Assembly (NCBI GenBank): GCA_947385085.1
Contig: CANDJN010000019.1
Location: 1 to 37,555, forward strand
DNA: 37,555 nucleotides
Direction of reading: 5' to 3'
From: an uncultured Erysipelotrichaceae bacterium
GTDB lineage: Bacteria; Bacillota_I; Bacilli_A; Erysipelotrichales; Erysipelotrichaceae
The stretch's first letter is position 1. Each line of letters opens with the position of its first letter. The position numbers and the translations under genes were made by a program. The notes under the pieces are model-generated. The model was not told the DNA's origin, ran no database searches, and worked only from the letters and a program-made list of their open reading frames with translations. Shown here in pieces: positions 1 to 7,639 of the stretch.

Positions 1-2
1 CA

Positions 3-1283
3 GATGGAGAACTGCCAAAGTCTAAAACGATCGAGATACAAGTATTGCCAAAACCGATTACGATTACTATTGATGATAAAGAAAAGAAGCGCTTGGAAGA
101 AAATCCAGCCTTAACGTATCAAGATTTCACATCACAGTTAGTCACATGGAATGGTGTAAAAGACAGTGTAGATACAAGTCATATTAAGTTAACCACAACG
201 GCAAGTAAATTCAGTCCTATTGGATCTTATCCAATCACATCAGGAAATGCGGAAAAGCAGTTAAACGACAACTATCCGAATTACACCTTTACGATCAAGC
301 AAGGAAAGCTAAACGTAAAGGACAACGGAAACAAGGACTTCTGGGATATAGATGATGATGGCTGTCCGGATTTAAACATTCAGATCAAGGATGACAAAGG
401 AAATACAATTACCATTAATGGAGATATGAATGATGATGGTATCCCGGATTATAACATTGATACGAATGGAGATGGTAAACCGGACTTAAACATTGATACA
501 GACAATGATGGTAAACCGGATTTAAATCTTGTGATCTTAAAGGACTGGAAACCAAGCAAATGTGTTGACATCGACGGTGTTAAATATTCCAGTGGTATTA
601 ACGCAAAGCCGGAAATTAATATCGATCTAGATGGCGATCGGATTCCGGATATAAACATTGACAATAAAGGAGACTTCAAACCGCATCTGAATATATCAAA
701 AGATGGAAAAACACCGAGCATCAATATTACAACTTTACACGATTGGAAACCCAAAAAGGACTATAAAAAAGGTAGTTTCTCATATGATTCGATTGGTAGG
801 GACAGCGATGATCCTAAACCGGAACTGAATATTGATACCGATGATGATGGATTACCGGATATTAATCTTGACTTGGATGGCGATGGCAAACCGGACATTA
901 ACATTGATTGGGATGGTGATTGGATACCAGATACACAGATTGACAGTGATGGAGATGGCAAGGCTGATATCAATATTGATTTAGATGGTAACGGTTTGCC
1001 GGATGAAAACATTAAGAAAATCACTGAGTGGAAACCAGATCATAACGTAGATGGAGAATTTCCTTATGATACGATGTCATTTGATGATCCAGATGATACC
1101 AATAAGGCAGACGATCCGAGTAGCGAAGAACCGGATACAGATGTGAAAGGCAATTATTATCCGGGAGCTAACATGGGTGGAGCGCTAACAGGCGATACGA
1201 CAAATATGATGATGTATATGGGAATGGGGTGTATGGGCTTTGGTTTGATGCTTTTCCTAATGTATAAAAGGCATCAAGAATAA
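3..1283 (+). CDS. Cell-surface protein with MBG-like domain and Asp-rich calcium-type repeats (5' end outside window)
   Basis: The reading frame is open from the window edge, so the N-terminus, signal peptide and true start are missing. The first ~85 visible residues resemble an MBG-type beta domain (a SPIGSYPITSG core, then NYTFTIKQGKLNV). A long tract of repeats of the form DxDxDGxPDxNID follows, the pattern of thrombospondin type 3 or dockerin-like calcium loops. The tract is organised in three modules, each closing with DWKP or EWKP (near bases 545, 745 and 1030). The C-terminus has TGDTTN, a Met/Gly/Leu-rich hydrophobic segment and a KRHQE tail, the layout of a sortase-type sorting signal, but ALTGD stands where LPXTGD is expected. 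The likely role is a wall-anchored, calcium-stiffened stalk. No enzymatic domain is visible in this part. A hairpin terminator follows. Confidence 0.8.
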   Translation, partial: DGELPKSKTIEIQVLPKPITITIDDKEKKRLEENPALTYQDFTSQLVTWNGVKDSVDTSHIKLTTTASKFSPIGSYPITSGNAEKQLNDNYPNYTFTIKQGKLNVKDNGNKDFWDIDDDGCPDLNIQIKDDKGNTITINGDMNDDGIPDYNIDTNGDGKPDLNIDTDNDGKPDLNLVILKDWKPSKCVDIDGVKYSSGINAKPEINIDLDGDRIPDINIDNKGDFKPHLNISKDGKTPSINITTLHDWKPKKDYKKGSFSYDSIGRDSDDPKPELNIDTDDDGLPDINLDLDGDGKPDINIDWDGDWIPDTQIDSDGDGKADINIDLDGNGLPDENIKKITEWKPDHNVDGEFPYDTMSFDDPDDTNKADDPSSEEPDTDVKGNYYPGANMGGALTGDTTNMMMYMGMGCMGFGLMLFLMYKRHQE

Positions 1284-1309
1284 ACAAAAGATTTAATTAT
1301 GAATAGATA

Positions 1310-1350
1310 AAAGCATGGATTATCGTGAATTGATTCCATGCTTTTCCTTG
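1310..1350 (+). terminator. Rho-independent terminator after the surface protein gene
   Basis: A 10-bp perfect stem (AAAGCATGGA at 1310-1319 with TCCATGCTTT at 1335-1344) runs into a T-rich stretch, 26 bases after the stop codon. Confidence 0.8.
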
Positions 1351-1528
1351 TATAATATGTAACGCTGATCGTCTTATTAAGTTATTCATGAGATCGATAT
1401 TTTCACTAAGAAATCATTGCCTGCTTATTAAACTGCACCGAATTCAAAGATTGCTTGTTATCCAACGATCATGATAAAATTTTCTAAAATGATGAACATT
1501 GTGATACAATAATGCATGAGGTGCTGCC

Positions 1529-2755
1529 ATGAATCGCAATGATGAAATATTAAAGGAACTGGAAAGTCGTCGTAATTATGGGCATGGTATAGAAAATTTT
1601 CGTGCTTATCTGCGCAGTATCGGCAATCCCCAACAAGGACTTCGCTGCATTCATGTAGCCGGAACGAATGGAAAGGGCAGTACTGTTAATTTTGTTCGTA
1701 GTATTTTACAGGAAGCACATTATCGGGTTGGTTCATTCACTTCGCCTTATTTGGAGACACATTATGATCGCATTCGCATCAATAATATTAATATTGAAGC
1801 GGAAACCTTTCGCGATTATTACGATCGCTATTATGAAGGCTGGTATGCTTATGAATTGAGCTCCTTTGAAATTGATACGGTCATCGCATTTTTATATTTT
1901 GCGGATCAAGATGTTGATCTATCTATTATTGAAGCGGGCATCGGCGGTCGTTTTGACTGTACGAATGTCATTATGCCGCTTTGTAGTGTGATTACGAATA
2001 TCGGCTTGGATCACGTGGAATATTTAGGTGATCATGTAGAAGCGATCGCATGGCAAAAAGGTGGCATTATCAAGGAAGGGATCCCTTTGGTGACGGCAGA
2101 AAAACGTCCTTCTTGTCTGGCGGTATTTCAGGATATCTGTACACAAAAGCATGCGCCCATGATATCCGTGAAACCGATTGGTCATATCGAAAAACGGAAC
2201 AACGAGTTGTATTTCGAATACGATGGATTACCGATTCATTTAAAAAGCGGTGCGCTTTATCAAAGTGAGAACTGTGCATGTGCAGTAGAAACATGTCAGC
2301 TCTTACGCAATCATTATGGCATTGCGCTGGATGATAAGCAGATTCAAGGGGGCTTGTTTCAGGCACAATGGCCGGGGCGCTTTGAAGTCGTGTGGACAGA
2401 TCCGATGATCGTTCTTGACGGAGCGCATAATGTAGCCGGAATAGAAGCTTTGTGTGCGAGCATTGCCGATATGAAAAAAAGCAGGGTTTTATTTGCCGCC
2501 TGTGAAGATAAAGACAGCGATGCCATGCTGCGTTGCTTATGTAATACGCATCATGATATTATTGTTAGTCAATTTGATTATTTTCGCTCACAGTCAGCGC
2601 ATCAATTGGCTGAGCATTTTCCGGTAACGATCGCAGAAGATTATCGAAAGATAATCCAGAAAGCATTTCGTGATCCAAGCATGCCCTTGATCATTACCGG
2701 GTCACTGTATTTTATCAGTGAAGTCCGTGGTTATCTGAAACAGCTGAAAGAGTAG
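1529..2755 (+). CDS. folC: Bifunctional folylpolyglutamate synthase / dihydrofolate synthase
   Basis: A Mur-ligase-fold enzyme that adds glutamate to folates, and in many bacteria also makes dihydrofolate from dihydropteroate, using ATP in the cytoplasm. The P-loop HVAGTNGKGS lies at residues 42-51. The FTSPYLETHYDRIRIN block, the IEAGIGGRFDCTN metal/ATP segment and the C-terminal VLDGAHNVAG motif are all in the expected order. At 408 residues it has the normal family length. GAGGTG lies just upstream of the ATG at 1529. A TACAAT -10-like hexamer at 1505-1510 would give a very short leader. The gene seems monocistronic, because a new promoter precedes the next gene. Whether it has both activities cannot be told from sequence alone. 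Confidence 0.92.
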   Translation: MNRNDEILKELESRRNYGHGIENFRAYLRSIGNPQQGLRCIHVAGTNGKGSTVNFVRSILQEAHYRVGSFTSPYLETHYDRIRINNINIEAETFRDYYDRYYEGWYAYELSSFEIDTVIAFLYFADQDVDLSIIEAGIGGRFDCTNVIMPLCSVITNIGLDHVEYLGDHVEAIAWQKGGIIKEGIPLVTAEKRPSCLAVFQDICTQKHAPMISVKPIGHIEKRNNELYFEYDGLPIHLKSGALYQSENCACAVETCQLLRNHYGIALDDKQIQGGLFQAQWPGRFEVVWTDPMIVLDGAHNVAGIEALCASIADMKKSRVLFAACEDKDSDAMLRCLCNTHHDIIVSQFDYFRSQSAHQLAEHFPVTIAEDYRKIIQKAFRDPSMPLIITGSLYFISEVRGYLKQLKE

Positions 2756-2808
2756 CATAGCCTACATTAGGCAAATTTCACAGAATATTCATAAAAAATG
2801 CTATACTT

Positions 2809-2836
2809 TTGGCATAGAATTATGGCATAATATAAT
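2809..2836 (+). promoter_or_regulatory. Sigma-A-type promoter for the 2903 gene
   Basis: TTGGCA (2809-2814) and TATAAT (2831-2836) are separated by 16 bases. Transcription would start near 2843, just ahead of the AGGAG at 2851. Confidence 0.6.
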
Positions 2837-2850
2837 GGTTTTAATAAGAA

Positions 2851-2902
2851 AGGAGAAGACAGCTTCCCTTCATCATATTTTGAAACGGATGAGCTGTCAG
2901 AA
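2851..2902 (+). promoter_or_regulatory. Distant Shine-Dalgarno with intervening hairpin
   Basis: AGGAG at 2851-2855 lies 47 bases before the ATG at 2903, too far for normal initiation. Between them a perfect 7-bp stem (GACAGCT 2858-2864, AGCTGTC 2892-2898) could fold and leave only about 6 unpaired bases between AGGAG and the ATG. No other in-frame ATG, GTG or TTG lies nearer the AGGAG. Confidence 0.45.
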
Positions 2903-3604
2903 ATGAATATGAAACAAAAGAAAGCTTCATCAATTGTCATTACTTTTTATGTAATTTCTGTATTACTGTTGTTGGTGTTTATTTTTATGTCTTGGTTAGT
3001 TTATGATTCCATCAAGTTGACCATGGATCAGTATAGTATGGGCTTTGGCGATATTTGGGGAGAAATGTGGCAGAGTATTGTCAATATGTTTATGACCCAA
3101 AGTTTACCTTGGCTTGTCTATGCGATTATCACTTATGGAATTGGCTGTATTTTAAATAAAGTAGAAGGAAATGCAGCTGCAGAAAGTGAATCTACCATGG
3201 ATGATAAGAAACCCGAAACCCAAAACAAGGAAGTGGATCAGGTAGAAAATACTGATGATAATGCTGATGCCGCAGCATTGCCTGCAGCGTCGACAAAGGA
3301 AAGTATCGCGAGTGATGAGAGCGAGAAAGTGGAGAAGCCGGAAAGCGATAAAACGGATTCAAGCAAGCCAAAGGCGGCAAAGAAAAGCACGGCAACGACG
3401 AAACGCAAGAAAACAAGCAAGGCGAAAAACGCTGATGCTACGGTGGAAAAAGCACAGAAGCAGCTGAAAAAAGAAGAGAAAGAAACGTTAGAAAATACAT
3501 CAGCGTCAACAGCGAAGTCAGAAAACGCAGAAACGGTGGAGATACCAGGCGATGAAGCAAGCGAGCCGGCTTCCACTCAGAGCGATGTTACGCAAAAGGC
3601 TTAA
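2903..3604 (+). CDS. Membrane protein with two TM helices and a long Lys/Glu/Ala-rich tail
   Basis: No family was recognised. Residues ~9-33 and ~70-88 are hydrophobic and likely membrane-spanning. The remaining ~145 residues are low complexity, rich in Lys, Glu, Ala, Ser and Thr, and include a basic patch (PKAAKKSTATTKRKKTSKAK). The tail is probably disordered, and its side of the membrane cannot be assigned with confidence. The start is the first ATG of the frame. Its ribosome site is unusual: AGGAG is 47 bases away across a potential hairpin. A five-codon mini-ORF (2889-2906) ends in an ATGA overlap with this start. A terminator follows directly. A similar charged low-complexity tail occurs on CdaA encoded 1.2 kb downstream. 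Confidence 0.75.
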   Translation: MNMKQKKASSIVITFYVISVLLLLVFIFMSWLVYDSIKLTMDQYSMGFGDIWGEMWQSIVNMFMTQSLPWLVYAIITYGIGCILNKVEGNAAAESESTMDDKKPETQNKEVDQVENTDDNADAAALPAASTKESIASDESEKVEKPESDKTDSSKPKAAKKSTATTKRKKTSKAKNADATVEKAQKQLKKEEKETLENTSASTAKSENAETVEIPGDEASEPASTQSDVTQKA

Positions 3605-3615
3605 TAACACCATCG

Positions 3616-3642
3616 GGCGGATTAATAAAATCCGTCTTTTTA
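3616..3642 (+). terminator. Rho-independent terminator
   Basis: CGGATT (3618-3623) pairs with AATCCG (3629-3634), extended by two further pairs and followed by a T run. Confidence 0.75.
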
Positions 3643-3722
3643 TTATCAATCATCATGGAAAAGGCATGAGAGGATTTTGAGAAAGCAAATTTAATATCAT
3701 GATTGAAGCAATATGCAAATCA

Positions 3723-3752
3723 CTGACATTCTTATATTTTTTATGCTATAAT
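3723..3752 (+). promoter_or_regulatory. Promoter with extended -10
   Basis: CTGACA (3723-3728) and TATAAT (3747-3752) are 18 bases apart. TGC precedes the -10, giving an extended -10 element. Confidence 0.55.
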
Positions 3753-3798
3753 TTTCATATCGAATCACAAAGCGTGAAAAAGGAAAAGGAGAATGAAT

Positions 3799-4239
3799 AT
3801 GTTATCGGAAGTAGCTGAGAAGTATTATGCACAAGGATATAACTGTGCGGAAAGTATCATTCGTGCCGGAAACGAGGTGTACGATCTGCATCTGCATGAT
3901 CGGGATATGGTAATGACGGCAGCATTTGGGGGAGGTTTTCATATCGGTGATGTATGCGGAGCGTTGAGCGGTGCAGCTTGTGTGATTTCAGCACGCTATA
4001 TCGAAAAGAAAGCACATGATCAAATGGATGTGATCCGGCCATTAACCCAAAAGCTGGTTATAGCCTTTCAAAAGCGTATGGGCTCACGCTTATGCGCTCA
4101 AATTAAGCCGGTATTCCATAAACCGGAACTTAAATGCCGTAATACCGTAGCTGTAGCTGCTCAAGTGCTGGAGGAAGTGCTGATGTCATGGGATGCAGAG
4201 CATCCGAATACGGCACTTACACAACCGGTTAATGTCTAG
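3799..4239 (+). CDS. C_GCAxxG_C_C family (putative redox) protein
   Basis: A small cysteine-motif protein of the C_GCAxxG_C_C family, often called a redox-active protein although its biochemical role is undefined. The family cysteines are visible: YNCAES (Cys16), the DVCGALSGAAC block (Cys53 and Cys61), RLC (Cys99) and KCR (Cys113). The preceding ATG at 3793 is only one base from AGGAG, whereas the ATG at 3799 is 7 bases from it, so 3799 is preferred (146 residues). It is transcribed alone from an extended -10 promoter at 3723-3752 and ends at a hairpin shared with the convergent small gene. It is likely cytoplasmic, as no signal peptide or TM segment is seen. Confidence 0.82.
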   Translation: MLSEVAEKYYAQGYNCAESIIRAGNEVYDLHLHDRDMVMTAAFGGGFHIGDVCGALSGAACVISARYIEKKAHDQMDVIRPLTQKLVIAFQKRMGSRLCAQIKPVFHKPELKCRNTVAVAAQVLEEVLMSWDAEHPNTALTQPVNV

Positions 4240-4310
4240 CATATTGTAAATTGGCATTGGCTATATCGTATCTAAATACCAATGTTAAATATGACTGATA
4301 ACCATAAGAA

Positions 4311-4337
4311 AAGGCTGCCGTGAATGCAGCCTTTTTT
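4311..4337. terminator. Bidirectional terminator between convergent genes
   Basis: AAGGCTGC (4311-4318) pairs with GCAGCCTT (4326-4333). It has T6 on the plus strand and the complement of AAAA on the other side, so it can serve both the 3799 gene and the minus-strand gene ending at 4393. Confidence 0.75.
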
Positions 4338-4392
4338 GTATATCCCTTTTCATCCGATGGACTATGGGATATGCTTGAATGATGCTACAGGA

Positions 4393-4554
4393 TTACTGCT
4401 CCTGGTAGTAGCATCCTTCCTCTTGTGCAGGAGGGAATCGTCTGTCCTTCTCCATGTCTACGTCTTCGTTGATAACTTTACCCTTGCTGTTGTAGCAGGA
4501 ATACTTACCACTCTTTTCGCAGTTCATGCCCGGACGGTATTTCTTCTGTGCCAT
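4393..4554 (-). CDS. Small conserved-looking protein, YjzC-like (53 aa)
   Basis: A 53-residue ORF with a near-perfect ribosome site: AGGAGGT on the minus strand (4562-4568), 7 bases before its ATG. The peptide starts MAQKKYRPGMNC, has SGKYSCY in the middle and RFPPAQEEGCYYQEQ at the end. The RPG...SGxY...RFPP spacing recalls small YjzC-type proteins; this is a resemblance from memory and no search was made. It has three cysteines and no TM segment. It is convergent with the 3799 gene and shares its terminator. The opposite-strand frame over this DNA lacks a ribosome site and is not coding. Confidence 0.7.
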   Translation of the reverse strand: MAQKKYRPGMNCEKSGKYSCYNSKGKVINEDVDMEKDRRFPPAQEEGCYYQEQ

Positions 4555-4750
4555 TTCTAACACCTCCTGATGATAGTCTGGTTATTCCTGTTACGCTTAT
4601 ACGTGTTTTTTTTAAAAATTGAGTATTCTTGCTTTTCCACCCTGGTGAAAAAGACCATTGACATTCTGTCGATTTCACAAGAAAATTGAATAAACGGGGA
4701 AGAATTAATAAGAAATATGATATAATAAAGATTATGAAAGGAGTCATCCT

Positions 4751-6262
4751 ATGTTTGATTACTTCACTCTAAACAATTTGATCCAATTCATAAAATTAAT
4801 ATGTAATATAACTGTAGTTTGGGTAGCATTTTATTTTATTCTGAAAATCGTAAAAAACAATGCGCGCACGATTCAAATATTCAAGGGCATTATCTTGATC
4901 TTCATCATTAAAGCCGTTGCGGATGTTTTGGGCTTGAAGGCGATTGAGTACTTAGCTGATCTCTTTGTGCAATACGGACCGATTGCGATCATCATCATCT
5001 TTCAACCGGAGATACGGGCGCTGCTGGAAAAAATCGGCAAGACTAATATCTTTTCCAGCATTTCCACATTGACGCTGAATGAGCGTGAGCGATTGGTGGA
5101 TGAACTGGTGAAGGCATGTGCGGAGATGTCTAAGACTAAAACCGGTGCGCTGATTTCACTGGAACAAGGACATTCCTTAAGTGACTTTATCAAGACCGGT
5201 ACACCGATGAATTCCGTGGTAACCAGTGAACTGTTATGCTCGATATTCGTTCCGGGAACCCCGCTTCATGATGGCGCAGTTATTTTACAGGGTGTGAAAA
5301 TTGCCTGCGCAGCAGCATATTTTCCGCCAACCACGCAGGACTTACCGACAATGTACGGCGCACGCCATCGCGCGGCCGTCGGGATTAGTGAAATTACCGA
5401 TTCTATTACGATTATTGTTAGTGAGGAAACCGGTAATATTTCAATTGCGGAAGGCGGCAAGCTGAACGTTGTTACGGAAAAGAGTCTGCGAGATTTCTTG
5501 TCAATGGTAATCTGCCAGACGCAAAATGAAGTACAGGGAGAAAAGATCAGTAAGACAAGTGATAGTGAAAAGGATATTGATCCATCCGATGATGCATTTA
5601 AGGGTGGAGAGGATAAAACGAATCGCGTTTCGTCGATCTTCCATAGCAAAAACAAGACGGAAAAGAAAAAAGGTGTAAAGAAGCGCTTCACCAAAGCCAA
5701 GGAAGCAGAAATGCACCAGAGCGCCAATGCGGAAAAGATCGGCATTGCCAATTTAGTAGAGGAAAGTATGCCGCTAGATCATCTGTTTGATTCGATCGTA
5801 TCAGATACAGAAAACAAAAGCAGAGCGCCGATAGAAAAGAAACCTATCGTTAAGCCGAAGAAAGAAGTCAAACCCGTTCGAAAAGCGAATGAGAAAGAAA
5901 AGAACAATGATACGGTCAGCGCTATGTTAAATCCGACCGTGAAGCTGGAAGAACCGCAGGCAGAACCGGTCAAGAAAAGGAAAAAAGCACTGTTAAAAAA
6001 GAGTGAAGAAAAGAAGGCAGACAAAAAGGATGCGTCTTCCAAAGAGCAGGATTTGAAGCCGGTGGCACAGTCAACAACCACTGCCTTGAGTGTGAAACCG
6101 GTAGTCAAGCGCTCCCACACAAAGAAAGTAAAGGATGCGGCAGAACTGCTGGATGATGTGATTTCTCCGGAAGCCATCGTATTGAATTATAAAGAAGAAA
6201 AGCCGGCAAAATCCGGCAGAAAGAAAAATTCTCGCTCCGAACGTGAAGGAGGTGAGCGCTGA
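4751..6262 (+). CDS. cdaA: Diadenylate cyclase CdaA with long C-terminal extension
   Basis: Makes cyclic di-AMP from two ATP at the membrane. Three hydrophobic helices (about residues 10-32, 44-60 and 72-84) are followed by the DAC domain. The catalytic DGA is at residues 174-176 in PLHDGAVIL, and RHR is at 205-207 in GARHRAAVG. The cyclase core ends near residue 255, where typical CdaA proteins stop at about 270-280. Here about 245 more residues follow, strongly Lys/Glu/Ser-rich and of low complexity, probably disordered and cytoplasmic. AGGAG lies 7 bases before the ATG. The stop overlaps the cdaR start by one base (TGATG), so the two are translationally coupled. The order cdaA-cdaR-glmM matches the conserved c-di-AMP operon. 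Confidence 0.95.
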   Translation: MFDYFTLNNLIQFIKLICNITVVWVAFYFILKIVKNNARTIQIFKGIILIFIIKAVADVLGLKAIEYLADLFVQYGPIAIIIIFQPEIRALLEKIGKTNIFSSISTLTLNERERLVDELVKACAEMSKTKTGALISLEQGHSLSDFIKTGTPMNSVVTSELLCSIFVPGTPLHDGAVILQGVKIACAAAYFPPTTQDLPTMYGARHRAAVGISEITDSITIIVSEETGNISIAEGGKLNVVTEKSLRDFLSMVICQTQNEVQGEKISKTSDSEKDIDPSDDAFKGGEDKTNRVSSIFHSKNKTEKKKGVKKRFTKAKEAEMHQSANAEKIGIANLVEESMPLDHLFDSIVSDTENKSRAPIEKKPIVKPKKEVKPVRKANEKEKNNDTVSAMLNPTVKLEEPQAEPVKKRKKALLKKSEEKKADKKDASSKEQDLKPVAQSTTTALSVKPVVKRSHTKKVKDAAELLDDVISPEAIVLNYKEEKPAKSGRKKNSRSEREGGER

Positions 6263-7635
6263 TGGCTAAGAAAAAGAAATCGCAGTTAAGCTCCGAAGGT
6301 AAAACCGAGTTAGCGAAGGCGATAGCGGAAAAAAGCCAAACCTTTGCGAAAACGTATGCCAGCATGGAAACCAGCGTTGCCCGTTTCTTTCGTTGGCTGA
6401 GCAGCTGGATTGATCGTCTGTTATTCAATCAGAAGCACGGTAAGCTGGTGGCATTGATTATTGCCTTGTTATTCTGCTTTATGGTAGGCAGTAATGATGA
6501 TTTTGATTTGTTTAAGGCAAACCGCGAGGTGAAAACCTTAAATGATTTGAGTGTCAGTACGATCGTATCGGAACAAGCTTATGAAGTCAGCGGTATTCCG
6601 GAAAATGTGACCGTGGAGGTCATCGGCGAATCCAGTGATTTACAGATGTTAAATTTACAGGACAATTATCAAATTGTGGCTGATTTAAGCGGCTTGACCG
6701 AGGGAACACACGATGTGACACTGCAGCCGAAAAACTTTTCTTCGCGTTTGGAGGTCATCATCAAGCCGAGTACGGCAGTGGTGACGATCAAGCGCAAGGA
6801 ATCCAAACGCTATACATTAGGATATGATTTTGTCTATACAAGCAAAATGGATTCTATATATGCTTTAAGCGAGCCGGAATTTGAACAGGGTGAAGTTGTG
6901 GTTCGGGCAAGCAGTGAGACCTTGAGCAAAATCGCGTTTGTGAAAGCGCTGATCGATGTTTCTGATGTGAATGCCAACTTTGAAACGGATGCGGAAATTG
7001 CCGCCTATGATCAATTGGGAAACCGCATTCACGTGGATATTCGACCGACCTCAGTAAAGGCAAAGGTGCAAGTATCGACACCCAACAAGCCGATTCCGAT
7101 CACCTTGGTGCCTAATGGTACGATGCCGGATGGTAAGGCAATCGCATCGTATAAGCTGGATTCTCAGGCGGTGACGATCTATGCCCCGGAGGATGTGCTG
7201 GAATCGATTACGGAATTGCCGATCTATATTCCGGTAAACAATTTGAGTTCTGATCAGAAGATTACCATGCCGATCAATTTGCCTTCCAAAGTGACAAAAG
7301 CGTCATTGAAAAATGTCATGATTGATATTAAAGTGGAGGACGCGAAGAAGAAAGAAATCGCAGATATCCCGATTCAGTATAAAAATGCGCCAAGTGCCAA
7401 TTATGATGTACGGGTGGTAGGCAATGGTTCCAGCACAATGCGTGTAACTTTGGTCGGTGCGAAAGCACAAATTGAAAGCATCAATAAAAACGATATAACG
7501 ATTGTGGCGGATTTCAGTAGCGTTAGCGAGCCTGGTGTATATGATATACCGTTGAGTGTCTCCGGCTCCAACAAGCTTGTAACGTATGAATTACCGAGCC
7601 AGACAATCAAATTGGAGTTCAAGAACAAGGAGTGA
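6262..7635 (+). CDS. cdaR: CdaA regulatory protein CdaR (YbbR-domain protein)
   Basis: A membrane-anchored regulator of CdaA. The N-terminus is Lys-rich, followed by one TM helix (about residues 68-78, LVALIIALLFCFMVG) and an extracytoplasmic region with several YbbR-type beta domains. Recurrent segments of the form VxVxxxPxx...VTIYAPEDVL and the final LPSQTIKLEF are typical. At 457 residues it is in the normal range. The start codon overlaps the cdaA stop, and GGAGG lies just inside the cdaA end. glmM follows four bases after the stop, so the three genes form one operon. Confidence 0.9.
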   Translation: MAKKKKSQLSSEGKTELAKAIAEKSQTFAKTYASMETSVARFFRWLSSWIDRLLFNQKHGKLVALIIALLFCFMVGSNDDFDLFKANREVKTLNDLSVSTIVSEQAYEVSGIPENVTVEVIGESSDLQMLNLQDNYQIVADLSGLTEGTHDVTLQPKNFSSRLEVIIKPSTAVVTIKRKESKRYTLGYDFVYTSKMDSIYALSEPEFEQGEVVVRASSETLSKIAFVKALIDVSDVNANFETDAEIAAYDQLGNRIHVDIRPTSVKAKVQVSTPNKPIPITLVPNGTMPDGKAIASYKLDSQAVTIYAPEDVLESITELPIYIPVNNLSSDQKITMPINLPSKVTKASLKNVMIDIKVEDAKKKEIADIPIQYKNAPSANYDVRVVGNGSSTMRVTLVGAKAQIESINKNDITIVADFSSVSEPGVYDIPLSVSGSNKLVTYELPSQTIKLEFKNKE

Positions 7636-7639
7636 TCAC

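Noticed and set aside
449..1024. Two minus-strand open frames within the surface protein gene
   Set aside because: They are mirror images of the repetitive Asp-rich coding strand, with no ribosome site and no recognised family.
3238..3576. Minus-strand frame rich in Phe/Ser/Ala opposite the charged tail gene
   Set aside because: A by-product of the Lys/Glu-rich codons on the plus strand; no ribosome site.
4324..4560. Plus-strand frame over the small minus-strand gene
   Set aside because: It starts inside a terminator and has no ribosome site. The opposite strand has AGGAGGT and a sensible small protein.
7586..7639. N-terminal extension of glmM
   Set aside because: It overlaps the end of cdaR. 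The standard GlmM start at 7640 has AAGGAG.
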